Positions 7,833-18,944 of a stretch of DNA of 35,805 bases are shown here, one piece after another (position 1 is the stretch's first letter; every line of letters begins with the position of its first letter). This DNA comes from Coprobacter sp. Its GTDB lineage: Bacteria; Bacteroidota; Bacteroidia; Bacteroidales; Coprobacteraceae. The stretch is from contig JAFLRV010000006.1 of assembly GCA_022511245.1 (NCBI GenBank), positions 1 through 35,805 on the forward strand, read 5' to 3'. A program made the translations under genes and the position numbers. The notes below the pieces were generated by a model. It was not told the DNA's origin, did not search any database, and was given only the letters and a program-made list of their open reading frames with translations.

Positions 7833-10271
7833 TTAAAAGTCCATCATATCGGAACCGAATGAATCCATAACGTCGTTCTGCTGACGGTTATTTTTTTGTT
7901 TGTTGCCGTTGTTTGTCCCGAACATGTAGGTAAATGTCAGCGTTACACTCCTTCCGGCAAATCTGGAATTGGAAATCTGGTAGAAATTGTTGCCCCATGT
8001 CTCGGTTTTGCGGCGGCGGGAATCGAGCAGGTCACGCCCCGACAGTGCGATTGTGAATGTCCGGGAGAAGAAACTTTTGCGGATGCCGGCATCCAGTGAA
8101 TAGTTGTCGTATGTTTTCCCTTGAGCGACCGCCTGCCGGGAATTGTAATTTCCCGTTACCTGAGCCGAGAATCCTTTGGGAAATATCATGTTGGCCATCA
8201 ACCGGGCATTCCAGGCAAAATTTTTATCTCCCGGATAACTGATGTTGAACTCCTTGTCTCCGTTTTTGTAGGTATAATCGAAGCCTTTCAGGTTATAGTA
8301 ATACAGGTTGACGGTGGTGGTCAGGTCCAGCATCTTGAACAGCCTGTTTTTGGCGGTCAATTCCAATCCGGCATTTTGGGACTGGGTGATATTTTCGTAG
8401 GTGGAGAAAATAGTGGGGGCATCGTAGTATGAGATATTTTGTATGACGCCGTTGGTATTTCGGTAATAGAGGGAGGCGGAAAGGGTGTGGTCCTCCCAGT
8501 TTTTAATGTAGTTCAACTCCAGCGAATTGGAAAATTCGGGGTCGAGGTTGGGATTACCGAAACTGATTTGGGTCGAGTCGGTTACGTTGCGGAACGGATT
8601 GATTTGCCGTCCGCGAGGGCGTCTGACGCGACTGGTGTAGTTAACCTGTATTTCGTTCCCTTTGGGCAGACTGTATGCCAGAAATACGCTGGGATAGGGT
8701 CTCCAATAGCTTTTTTCTCCCGGTTCGGGGTTGTTGTATGCGATGGTTCGGGTCGTATAGTGCATGTATTCTCCCCGCAATCCCAGCTGGAAACTGAATT
8801 TTTCTATTTTTCCGGTAAAGGTGGCATACAACGCCTGAATGTTCTCTTGGTATTTGAACAGGTCGTTCAGTTTCTCATTGCTTACCAGATGTTCTTTGTC
8901 TGTTCCGTCCCAAGTTTTTACATCGCTGTTTCTGTTGTTGATGTTGCCTTGATATCCGGCTTCCAGTTTAAATCGGTCGTTGAATGCTTTCGAATAGTCG
9001 ATTTTTATTTCCCAGCGTTCATCGTGGTTGTCGTCTGTCTGTCGCTGGGCGGAGGAGATATCCGGGAGTGTAACCTGGAGATAGTCGCTGGATGAGTTCC
9101 GTTTCCCGTTGTCGTAGGAGACGCTTGCGCTCAGGTTTTCGCCTTTGCTGAATTGGTGGTTGTAGTCGAGTGCGATGTTCAGCATCCGGTGTTTTCCGTT
9201 GGACGAAGAACTTCTGTCTCTGGTCAGCAGATTGTCTCCGTCAAATGATTTGAGGGTCGAGTGGTTGTCCCGTTTCCCGATCATCGCCATCAGATTGACT
9301 CCCAAATCGTCCCGGCTCGTGGCATGCCAGGTGGTTCCGGCTCTCATGAAAGTGCCCAATCCGACCATTTTTCCCCGATTCTTCTGGTTAAGAATGACCG
9401 TATCGCCGTTTTCGTTCCAGGATTCTCTTTGGGTGTCGGTTTGATTCGGGAACCGCATGTTGCGCACCCCGATATTGGCATACGCATCCACTTTGGCCGA
9501 GTTGTAATTGATGTTGGCGGAACCGTCTACTCCTCCGAACGTGTTGGCTCCGGCCGATATGCTTCCGTAATATCCGGCCTTGCGGTCTTTTTTGAGAACG
9601 ATATTGATGATACCGGCTGTGCCTTCCGGGCTGTATTTTGCTGAAGGATTGGTAATGACTTCGATGCTTTCGATGCTTTCGGCCGGCATTTGTTCCAGAA
9701 TTTGCGCCCGGTTGTCTTCGTTCAATCCGGAGGGCCGCCCGTTAATCCATACCTCTACACTTGAATTGTTTCTTAACGAGACATTGCCTTCGGTGTCGAC
9801 ATCGACCGAAGGGATATTTTGCAAAATCTCTGAAGCCGAGCCGCCTGCCGCAGCTATGTTTTGGTCGACCGTGAACACTTTTTTATCCACATCGAACCGC
9901 ATTTGAGACCGTTGTCCGACCACTTCGACTTCTTTCAGCATTTTGCTGTCGGGAACCAGCGATATGGTGTGCAGGTCTGCGTCCGGTTTTTCCGTTGTCA
10001 GCCGGATGGGCAGCTCGATATTGGTATAGCCGATAAAACTTATTTTTACGGTATATGTTCCGGCGGTGATATCGGTCAGGGTAAAGGTGCCGGCTGCATT
10101 GGTGGCCGTACTTTTCAAGGGTGTCTTGTTTCCTTTGGCATACAGTGCCACATTGCAAAAATCGACGGCCTGTTTGGTCTGGGAGTCGATAACCCGGCCT
10201 TTGATATTGCCGGCTGCAGAGGGTAGGATTAACAACAGATGAAACAGAAATAGAAATATAGTTTTTTTCAT
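7833..10271 (-). CDS. TonB-dependent receptor / outer-membrane beta-barrel protein with N-terminal carboxypeptidase-regulatory-like domain
   Basis: GNIKGRVIDSQTKQAVDFCNVALYAKGNKTPLKSTATNAAGTFTLTDITAGTYTVKISFIGY, then a plug-like SEILQNIPSVDVDTEGNVSLRNNSSVEVWINGRPSGL...IESIEVITNPSAKYSPEGTAGIINIVLKK and a beta-barrel. No SusD-like gene is adjacent. Confidence 0.9.
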   Translation of the reverse strand: MKKTIFLFLFHLLLILPSAAGNIKGRVIDSQTKQAVDFCNVALYAKGNKTPLKSTATNAAGTFTLTDITAGTYTVKISFIGYTNIELPIRLTTEKPDADLHTISLVPDSKMLKEVEVVGQRSQMRFDVDKKVFTVDQNIAAAGGSASEILQNIPSVDVDTEGNVSLRNNSSVEVWINGRPSGLNEDNRAQILEQMPAESIESIEVITNPSAKYSPEGTAGIINIVLKKDRKAGYYGSISAGANTFGGVDGSANINYNSAKVDAYANIGVRNMRFPNQTDTQRESWNENGDTVILNQKNRGKMVGLGTFMRAGTTWHATSRDDLGVNLMAMIGKRDNHSTLKSFDGDNLLTRDRSSSSNGKHRMLNIALDYNHQFSKGENLSASVSYDNGKRNSSSDYLQVTLPDISSAQRQTDDNHDERWEIKIDYSKAFNDRFKLEAGYQGNINNRNSDVKTWDGTDKEHLVSNEKLNDLFKYQENIQALYATFTGKIEKFSFQLGLRGEYMHYTTRTIAYNNPEPGEKSYWRPYPSVFLAYSLPKGNEIQVNYTSRVRRPRGRQINPFRNVTDSTQISFGNPNLDPEFSNSLELNYIKNWEDHTLSASLYYRNTNGVIQNISYYDAPTIFSTYENITQSQNAGLELTAKNRLFKMLDLTTTVNLYYYNLKGFDYTYKNGDKEFNISYPGDKNFAWNARLMANMIFPKGFSAQVTGNYNSRQAVAQGKTYDNYSLDAGIRKSFFSRTFTIALSGRDLLDSRRRKTETWGNNFYQISNSRFAGRSVTLTFTYMFGTNNGNKQKNNRQQNDVMDSFGSDMMDF

Positions 10272-10372
10272 TATTTATGTCGGTTATGTATAGCGCAATA
10301 GAAATAAGACATCGCTTGACCGGAATGGTTTAATCCGGAGTTGCCAATAAGTGTTAATTCGACAATAAAAAA

Positions 10373-10406
10373 GCGGAGATTTTTCAAAGGGTTGAAAAGT
10401 CTCCGC
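10373..10406 (-). terminator. Terminator downstream of gyrB
   Basis: gcggagatttttcaaa-ggg-ttgaaaagtctccgc hairpin; on the minus strand it is followed by ttttttattg. Confidence 0.8.
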
Positions 10407-10424
10407 TCTGTATGTTTCGATGTT

Positions 10425-12401
<1,977 letters not shown>

Positions 12402-12550
12402 CTACTGACTGATGAACCGGGAACGGAAAGCATGCTGACCGTCTGATTCAAAAACAAACAAAATTAGCAAAAAAACTCGGATTTGTAAAATCTGAACGGC
12501 AGATTTTTCACTAAAATAATTGAAGAACAGGGAGGGTAAAACATAAAAAA

Positions 12551-12572
12551 GCATTAAGAATATTCTTAATGC
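12551..12572 (-). terminator. Terminator downstream of tRNA-Glu
   Basis: Perfect palindrome gcattaagaatattcttaatgc, followed on the minus strand by tttttt. Confidence 0.85.
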
Positions 12573-12577
12573 TTCGG

Positions 12578-12649
12578 TAGCCCATAGGGGAATCGAACCC
12601 CTCTTTCAAGAATGAAAATCTTGCGTCCTAGCCGATAGACGAATGGGCC
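12578..12649 (-). tRNA. tRNA-Glu, anticodon UUC
   Basis: Minus strand ggcccattcgtctatcggctaggacgcaagattttcattcttgaaagaggggttcgattcccctatgggcta. Anticodon stem CAAGA/TCTTG with loop TTTTCAT gives TTC. T-arm GGTTCGATTCC. No encoded CCA. Confidence 0.96.
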
Positions 12650-12704
12650 GTTTGGATAAATTGCCTTTTTTTATTTGTGCGGCAGGTTTTCCAAAATGCG
12701 ACTG

Positions 12705-12735
12705 CAAATATAGGACTGTTTTTTTAATTGACAAA
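12705..12735 (-). promoter_or_regulatory. Bacteroidetes-type promoter for tRNA-Glu (-33 TTTG / 19 nt / -7 TATATTTG)
   Basis: Minus strand TTTG (12735-12732), 19-nt spacer, TATATTTG (12712-12705). Matches the TTTG-N19-21-TAnnTTTG consensus. Confidence 0.7.
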
Positions 12736-12750
12736 ATTTAATTGACAAAA
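12723..12750. repeat. Perfect 14-bp tandem duplication tttaattgacaaaa x2
   Basis: 12723-12736 and 12737-12750 are identical. Confidence 0.95.
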
Positions 12751-12874
12751 TATTTGATTAAAAACTTGTCGGCGTACTGTCCGGATGCCGCCGGCGGTCG
12801 AAATTTCAGGGAAACGCGCCCTTGAAAGGCGGGATTTAGGATAAAACTGTTATTTTTGCAAAAACTGCAGAGAG

Positions 12875-13600
12875 ATGTTGGACAAGACCACCGGAATCGT
12901 TTTGGGGATAACGGCTTACAGCGATAAAATTTCGCTGGTGCATGTTTATACCGAGCGGTATGGCAGGGTTTCGTATGCCCTGCCGTTGCAGCAGGGAAAG
13001 CGGAGCCGGCTGATGCGGGCTCTGTTTACGCCGTTTGCCATTCTGCATATCGACGGCGAGAACAAGCCGGGCCGGGATATCCAGCGTATTCGGGATGTAC
13101 AGACGGCGGTTCCGGTTCCTCAGCTGCATTATGACCCGGTTAAAAATGCCATAACTCTTTTTTTATCCGAGTTTATTTTAAAGGCTATCCGGGAGCCGGA
13201 ACCGAATCCGGCTCTGTTCGACTTTTTATTGCAATCGGTGCAGTTTCTCCATTTAATGGAGGAGGGCAAGGCCAATTTTCATCTCTGTTTTCTGATTGAA
13301 CTGACCGCTTATATGGGGTTTTATCCGAATGTGTCCGACTATGGGGAGGGGCGTTTTTTTGATTTGCTGAACGGCGTTTTTTCGGTTTCCCGTCCTGACC
13401 ATGCTTATTTTCTGCCTCCGGAGGAAGCCGGCCGGTTTTATCAGATTATGCGGATGAATTACTCGAATCTGCATTTGTTCCGGTTTCACCGAAATGAGCG
13501 AACGGCCGTTTTGGATTATATTATCTCTTATTTCAGACTGCATCACGACGGGTTTGCCGATTTAAAATCTTTGGAGGTGCTGAAAGCGCTCTTTGATTGA
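12875..13600 (+). CDS. recO: DNA repair protein RecO
   Basis: MLDKTTGIVLGITAYSDKISLVHVYTERYGRVSYALPLQQGKRSR...LFTPFAILHID: RecO N-terminal OB fold pattern. Typical length (241 aa). Confidence 0.9.
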   Translation: MLDKTTGIVLGITAYSDKISLVHVYTERYGRVSYALPLQQGKRSRLMRALFTPFAILHIDGENKPGRDIQRIRDVQTAVPVPQLHYDPVKNAITLFLSEFILKAIREPEPNPALFDFLLQSVQFLHLMEEGKANFHLCFLIELTAYMGFYPNVSDYGEGRFFDLLNGVFSVSRPDHAYFLPPEEAGRFYQIMRMNYSNLHLFRFHRNERTAVLDYIISYFRLHHDGFADLKSLEVLKALFD

Positions 13601-13606
13601 TTCAGA

Positions 13607-13638
13607 TTTGGTGGCGTGAAGTTTTTATCGTACTTTTG
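13607..13638 (+). promoter_or_regulatory. Bacteroidetes-type promoter for tRNA-Arg (TTTG / 20 nt / TACTTTTG)
   Basis: TTTG 13607-13610, 20-nt spacer, TACTTTTG 13631-13638, just upstream of the tRNA. The -33 box lies immediately after the recO stop. Confidence 0.7.
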
Positions 13639-13656
13639 CAGTCAGTTATATAGTAT

Positions 13657-13728
13657 GTCTTTGTAGTTCAATGGATAGAACAAAAGTTTCCTAAACTTTA
13701 GATCCGGGTTCGATTCCCGGCAGAGATA
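13657..13728 (+). tRNA. tRNA-Arg, anticodon CCU
   Basis: gtctttgtagttcaatggatagaacaaaagtttcctaaactttagatccgggttcgattcccggcagagata. Anticodon loop TTCCTAA gives CCT. T-arm GGTTCGATTCC. Confidence 0.95.
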
Positions 13729-13733
13729 CGGGG

Positions 13734-13755
13734 ATATCGCTCTGCGGAGCGATAT
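13734..13755 (+). terminator. Terminator downstream of tRNA-Arg
   Basis: atatcgctc-tgcg-gagcgatat followed by tttttt. Confidence 0.85.
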
Positions 13756-13775
13756 TTTTTTATAGAGACAAAAAA

Positions 13776-13798
13776 ATGCCGGGACAGCATCCCGGCAT
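13776..13798 (-). terminator. Terminator downstream of secDF (A/T-flanked on both sides, possibly bidirectional)
   Basis: aaaaaatgccggga-cagca-tcccggcattttttt. Confidence 0.85.
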
Positions 13799-13822
13799 TT
13801 TTTTTGAATGAATGGTTTTCTT

Positions 13823-16800
13823 TTATTTCTTCAATGCAGCTGCTTCGGCCTTACGTTCCTTGTTCTGTTTGCGGCTCTGCAATTCGTAAGCAACCGGTAC
13901 GGCCATGAACAGGGTCGACAACGTACCGATGATTACACCCAGCAACATGGCGAAGGTGAAACTGCGAATCGTATCGCCTCCCAGCACGAAGATACAGATG
14001 AGGACAATCGCTGTACTCAACGAGGTGCTGATGGTACGGGCCAGCGTGCTGTTCAGCGCATCGTTGATGACGATGAATTTATCCCGTTTGGGATAGAGGC
14101 CGCTTACTTCACGCACCCGGTCGAATACGACCACTTTATCGTTTACGGAGTAACCGATAACCGTCAGAATGGCGGCGATAAACGACTGGTCTATTTCCAT
14201 AGAGAAGGGCAGCAGTCCGTAGAATATGGAATAGAACCCGATAATGATTGTCGTATCGAATACGAGGGCAACCAGTGTTCCTACGCTGAACGATATGTCA
14301 CGGAACCGCAGCAGGATGTAAAGTGCGATGGCGATGAGTGAGAACAGTACGGCCCAGAATGCGGCGATTTTGATGTCGTCGGCGATACTCGGTCCTACTT
14401 TCTGCGTACTCATGATGTGCTGTTCTTTGAATTGGGCTTGTGTTTCGTCTCCAATCAAATTACCGCTCTTGATGGATTTGTATATCTTGCTTTCGATTTC
14501 TTCATCGACGCCTTCGTCGTTGTCATCGATTTTGTAGTTGGTGGATATACGTACCTGATTGTCGCTGCCGATGGTAATCACCGACAGGGTGCTGCCTTCA
14601 AATTCGGGTTTCAGCAGGTTGGCGATTTCCTGTGTATTTACCGGTTCGTCGAACCGAACGATGTAGTTGCGGCCTCCGGTAAATTCAATGCCTTGATTGA
14701 GCCCTTTGACACACAGCGAGCAGACTCCTATGGCAACCAGAGCGATGGCGGTAATGTAGCCGATTTTCCGTTTGCCGAGGAAATTAATCGAAGGATTGAC
14801 CAGCATGTTTTTGGTCAGCGGAGTGGTGAATGTCAGATTCTTGAACCAGCCTTTGGCGATTCCTTTTTCAAATACCAGACGGGTAAGGAATACGGCGGTG
14901 AAGAACGACATAACGATACCGATAATCAATGTGGTGGCAAAACCTTTGATGGGGCCGGTTCCGAAGAAGAACAGGATGATACCGGTGATGACCGATGTCA
15001 GGTTCGAGTCGAAAATAGCCGAGAAAGCGTTGCTGTAACCGTCGGCAATCGCCGATTTCAGATTTTTGCCGGCCCGGAGTTCTTCTTTGGCTCTTTCAAA
15101 GATAAGCACGTTGGCGTCTACCGCCATACCCAGCGACAATACCAGACCGGCGATGCCCGACAGGGTAAGCACGGCTTGGAACGATGCCAGCACACCCATC
15201 GTGAAGAACATGTTGCAAATCAAACCGCCGTTGGCGACGAGACCCGGAACCACTCCGTATACACTCATCATATATATCATGAGCAGAGCCAGTGCGAAGA
15301 TAAACGACATGATACCGCTCCGGATGGCTTCTTGTCCCAGCGACGGGCCGATAATGTCTTCCTGTACGATTTTAACGGCGGCTGCCATTTTACCGGATTT
15401 CAGCACGTTGGCCAAGTCTTTGGCTTCTTCGGGGGTGAAATTGCCGGAAATCTGAGAACTTCCGCCGGCGATTTCGGTGTTGACTACCGGGAAAGAATAT
15501 ACCTGATTGTCGAGAACGATAGCGATGCAGCGGCCGATGTTTTCACGGGTAACCTGTTCCCAGATTTTCGAACCTTCGGCATTCATCGTCATGCTTACCA
15601 CCGCATTGTTGGTGAACCGGTCGAAATCTTCGCGGGCATCGGTAATCACATCTCCTTCCAGCGGGGGACGTCCGCCGTTGGATGCTTTCAGGGCTACCAG
15701 CTGATAGAATTGTTCTTTTTCATCGATAGCTTTTACCGTCCAGCGGAACAGCAGGTTGGCCGGCAACAGTTCACGAACCTGCGGCAATTGCAGATAGCTG
15801 TTGATGGCTGCCGTATCGGAATAGTGGGCGATTCCCACTGCCGGGCTTTGGCTTACGCCGTTTTGTGAAACGTTAAGCTGTAATTTCGAGAACAGCGGAT
15901 TTTGTTTTTTCCACATGTCCAGTTGCTGTTGTTCGCTGCCTGCATTGTTGAGTTCTTCTTTGATTTTCTGCGTGATGCTGTCTTCGCTCGCTTCGATAAC
16001 CGGTTCTTCTGCCGTTTCGATATCAGCGGTGTTGTCTTCAGCTACGGTTTCTTCTGCCGTACTGTTTTCCATTTGGGCGATAACATCGTTTGCTGCCGAC
16101 AACTGATTGTAGAACTCGTTCAGGTTATAGGTTTCCCAGAATTCAAGGTTGGCGCTTCCCTGCAACAGTTTTCTTACACGTTCAGGTTCTTTGACTCCGG
16201 GCAGTTCGACCAGAATGCGGCCGTCTTTTTCCAGTTTCTGGATGTTCGGTGCCACGACGCCGAAGCGGTCGATACGGGTGCGAAGAACGTTGAACGAGTT
16301 GTCGATAGCGTCATCGAGCTCGGAACGGAGCACTTTCAGTACATCGTCATTCGATGCGTTCGGGGCGATTTTGTCTTTTAACTGGTATGTGCTGAAGATA
16401 GCGGCCAGGCGCACGTTGGGGTCGAGTTTCCGGTATTCGTTATAAAATGCCGAAAGAAAATCTTTGTTCTCGGCCTGGTTGGCGGTCGCAACGGCCAGCG
16501 CTTTGTTGAAATTGGGGTCGGGGTTGTTGTTGGAAAGGGATTTCAGTACGTCTGCTACCGAGATTTGCAAGGTAACGTTCATACCGCCCTTGAGGTCCAG
16601 CCCCAAACCGATTTCCATTTCCTGACACTGTTTGAAGGTGTAATACCATAAATACACTTTTTCTGTCGAGATAGAGTCCATGTACTGGGTATACTTTGCT
16701 TCATCGCCGTTGGCGTATTCTTCCGCTTTTTTCGTCTGGTGTCTCGTCACCAAAGAAAAGGAGAGGTAGAACAAGCATACCAAAGTAAGTAATACCGCAA

Positions 16801-16828
16801 AGACTCTGATAAATCCTTTGTTTTGCAT
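13823..16828 (-). CDS. secDF: Protein translocase subunit SecDF (fused SecD + SecF)
   Basis: GLGLDLKGGMNVTLQISVADVLK; GAIARSGI-like GQEAIRSGIMSFIFALALLMIYM; GLVLSLGMAVDANVLIFERAKEELRAGK; SecF part: FTGGRNYIVRFDEPV...VIGYSVNDKVVVFDRVRE. Confidence 0.97.
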   Translation of the reverse strand: MQNKGFIRVFAVLLTLVCLFYLSFSLVTRHQTKKAEEYANGDEAKYTQYMDSISTEKVYLWYYTFKQCQEMEIGLGLDLKGGMNVTLQISVADVLKSLSNNNPDPNFNKALAVATANQAENKDFLSAFYNEYRKLDPNVRLAAIFSTYQLKDKIAPNASNDDVLKVLRSELDDAIDNSFNVLRTRIDRFGVVAPNIQKLEKDGRILVELPGVKEPERVRKLLQGSANLEFWETYNLNEFYNQLSAANDVIAQMENSTAEETVAEDNTADIETAEEPVIEASEDSITQKIKEELNNAGSEQQQLDMWKKQNPLFSKLQLNVSQNGVSQSPAVGIAHYSDTAAINSYLQLPQVRELLPANLLFRWTVKAIDEKEQFYQLVALKASNGGRPPLEGDVITDAREDFDRFTNNAVVSMTMNAEGSKIWEQVTRENIGRCIAIVLDNQVYSFPVVNTEIAGGSSQISGNFTPEEAKDLANVLKSGKMAAAVKIVQEDIIGPSLGQEAIRSGIMSFIFALALLMIYMMSVYGVVPGLVANGGLICNMFFTMGVLASFQAVLTLSGIAGLVLSLGMAVDANVLIFERAKEELRAGKNLKSAIADGYSNAFSAIFDSNLTSVITGIILFFFGTGPIKGFATTLIIGIVMSFFTAVFLTRLVFEKGIAKGWFKNLTFTTPLTKNMLVNPSINFLGKRKIGYITAIALVAIGVCSLCVKGLNQGIEFTGGRNYIVRFDEPVNTQEIANLLKPEFEGSTLSVITIGSDNQVRISTNYKIDDNDEGVDEEIESKIYKSIKSGNLIGDETQAQFKEQHIMSTQKVGPSIADDIKIAAFWAVLFSLIAIALYILLRFRDISFSVGTLVALVFDTTIIIGFYSIFYGLLPFSMEIDQSFIAAILTVIGYSVNDKVVVFDRVREVSGLYPKRDKFIVINDALNSTLARTISTSLSTAIVLICIFVLGGDTIRSFTFAMLLGVIIGTLSTLFMAVPVAYELQSRKQNKERKAEAAALKK

Positions 16829-16883
16829 GAGATAATTACTTTATGATTTTTGTTTAATTTATTTCGCATTTTTAATCAAGGTG

Positions 16884-16917
16884 CAAATATATGTTTTTTT
16901 TCGATTCGGCTAACAAA
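16884..16917 (-). promoter_or_regulatory. Probable secDF promoter (TATATTTG with upstream TTTG, 22-nt spacer)
   Basis: Minus strand TTTG (16917-16914) and TATATTTG (16891-16884). The spacer is slightly longer than consensus. Confidence 0.45.
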
Positions 16918-17033
16918 ATGTTCGATTAATTTCTCTTTGTTGCCGTTATTCCGGACCGGAAAAGCCATTTTTACCTTTTATAATTGTTCTTTTTTGTATC
17001 TTTACCCCGTAATCTCCGAAAAAACGACAAGGG

Positions 17034-18944
17034 ATGATTAAAAAGAGAATTTCGACCTATGCGCCTCTGGCGGTAATATCGGTACTGGTTATCGGTATGG
17101 TTTCTTCCTGTGCCAATATGGCTCGTCCGGGCGGCGGGCCGAAGGATGAGACGCCCCCCGTATTCGTGAAAAGCGACCCGTTGCCCAATCAGGTCAATGT
17201 GAGCAAAAACAAGATAGAGATTGAGTTCGATGAAATTGTACTGGTGGAGAAGGTCTCGGAAAAGGTCATTATTTCACCTCCGCAGAAAGAGATGCCGCTG
17301 ATTCGGACTTCGGGCCGGAAAGTGACGGTGGAGCTGAAAGATACGTTGCTGCCGAACACCACTTATACGATTGATTTTTCCGATGCGATAGTCGACAACA
17401 ATGAACGGAATGTGCTGGAAAATTTTGCGTTTTCGTTTTCTACCGGACCCGTTATCGACACGTTGCAGATTTCGGGCATATTGCTGAATGCCGAGAATCT
17501 GGAGCCGGTGACCGGGATGCTGGTGGGTATACATGCCAATCTGGAAGATACGGCGTTTACCCGTCTTCCGTTTGACCGTATCGCCCTTTCCGATGCACGG
17601 GGTGCTTTTTCGATACGCAATATCACTCCCGGAACGTACCGCCTGTATGCGTTGAAGGATTTGAACCGGGATTACCGGTTTGACAATGCAACGGAGGATA
17701 TCGCTTTTTTGGATTCGACGGTCACCCCTTCGGTGGAGACTTTCCTGCGGGCCGACACATTATGGACCGATACGGTTACGATAGATACGATTGTCGTTAC
17801 GCAGGTGGCAGAGTATGCGCCCAAAGATATCTTGCTGAAAGTTTTTAACGAAAATTTCAAAAGTCATTATCTGGAGAAAAACGAACGGCCTTCGCCCCGT
17901 AAGTTTTCGCTCTATTTCTCGGCTGCCAATGATACGCTTCCGGAGATGAAACCGCTCAATTTCGAACATGACGACTGGGCGTATATCGAGAAAAATGTGA
18001 CGAACGACACGATACATTACTGGATAAAGGATTCGTTGGTGTATCAGATGGATACGCTGGTTTTTGAATCCCGGTACATGCGGACCGACAGTTTGATGGA
18101 GCTGTCGATGTTTACGGATACGCTGAAAATGATTTTCCGCCCCAAAAGAACGGTGTCGAGGGAGAGAGAGCGGAAGAAAAAAGAGGAGGGCGAGGAGGCT
18201 GCCGCTCCGGTCGTTGAGTTTTTGAAAATGTCGCCTACGATTCCTTCTTCCCTGAATGTGTACGACTTTTTACGGTTCGAATATGCCGAACCGGTCGATT
18301 CGTTCGACAATAGTGCCGTGCATCTGGAGATTAAAAACGATACGTTGTGGAATCCGGTAACTGATTTTACCTTCGGACAGGATTCTCTGAAAATGCGTAT
18401 GTTTGCGCTGCATCACAAATGGAAACCGGGTGAGATGTACCGGGTGTCGATTGACTCTCTGGCGGCGGTGAGCATATACGGAGCCCCTACCGATAAATTT
18501 TCCCAGTCGTTCAAGGTGCGCACACTGGAGGAGTATTCCAATCTGTATCTGGCAACTCAAGGGATAAAGGATTCCGCTTATGTCGTGTTGCTGAACAGCA
18601 ATGATGTGCCGGTGCGTTCTGTCCCGGTGGTAAATGGCGGCGCCGAATTTCTGTATCTGGATCCCGGTGTGTATTATGCCCGGCTGTTTGTCGACCGTAA
18701 TGGCAACGGCAAGTACGATACGGGTAATTATGCCGAGAAACGGCAGCCGGAGGATGTGTATTATTATCCGAAAAGTCTGGAACTGAAAGCCAACTGGGAT
18801 GTCGAGCAGGATTGGGATGTATTCGCTTTGCCGCCGGACAGGCAGAAACCCCGAGCCATTGTTAAAAATAAGCCCAAAGGCGAAATCATACAGGAGGAAA
18901 AACAGGAGGATGCGGAGAATGAAATGTTGTTTGACGGCCAGTAA
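17034..18944 (+). CDS. Ig-like (Big_5/SbsA-type) domain-containing lipoprotein
   Basis: MIKKRISTYAPLAVISVLVIGMVSSCANMARPGGGPKDETPPVFVKSDPLPNQVNVSKNKIEIEFDEIVLV: lipobox cysteine plus the GGPKDxTPP start common to this Bacteroidetes family. Confidence 0.85.
   Translation: MIKKRISTYAPLAVISVLVIGMVSSCANMARPGGGPKDETPPVFVKSDPLPNQVNVSKNKIEIEFDEIVLVEKVSEKVIISPPQKEMPLIRTSGRKVTVELKDTLLPNTTYTIDFSDAIVDNNERNVLENFAFSFSTGPVIDTLQISGILLNAENLEPVTGMLVGIHANLEDTAFTRLPFDRIALSDARGAFSIRNITPGTYRLYALKDLNRDYRFDNATEDIAFLDSTVTPSVETFLRADTLWTDTVTIDTIVVTQVAEYAPKDILLKVFNENFKSHYLEKNERPSPRKFSLYFSAANDTLPEMKPLNFEHDDWAYIEKNVTNDTIHYWIKDSLVYQMDTLVFESRYMRTDSLMELSMFTDTLKMIFRPKRTVSRERERKKKEEGEEAAAPVVEFLKMSPTIPSSLNVYDFLRFEYAEPVDSFDNSAVHLEIKNDTLWNPVTDFTFGQDSLKMRMFALHHKWKPGEMYRVSIDSLAAVSIYGAPTDKFSQSFKVRTLEEYSNLYLATQGIKDSAYVVLLNSNDVPVRSVPVVNGGAEFLYLDPGVYYARLFVDRNGNGKYDTGNYAEKRQPEDVYYYPKSLELKANWDVEQDWDVFALPPDRQKPRAIVKNKPKGEIIQEEKQEDAENEMLFDGQ

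Noticed and set aside
14417-15868. 483-aa plus-strand ORF
   Set aside because: It lies fully antisense to secDF, with His/Gln/Asp-rich antisense-type composition and no recognisable domain.
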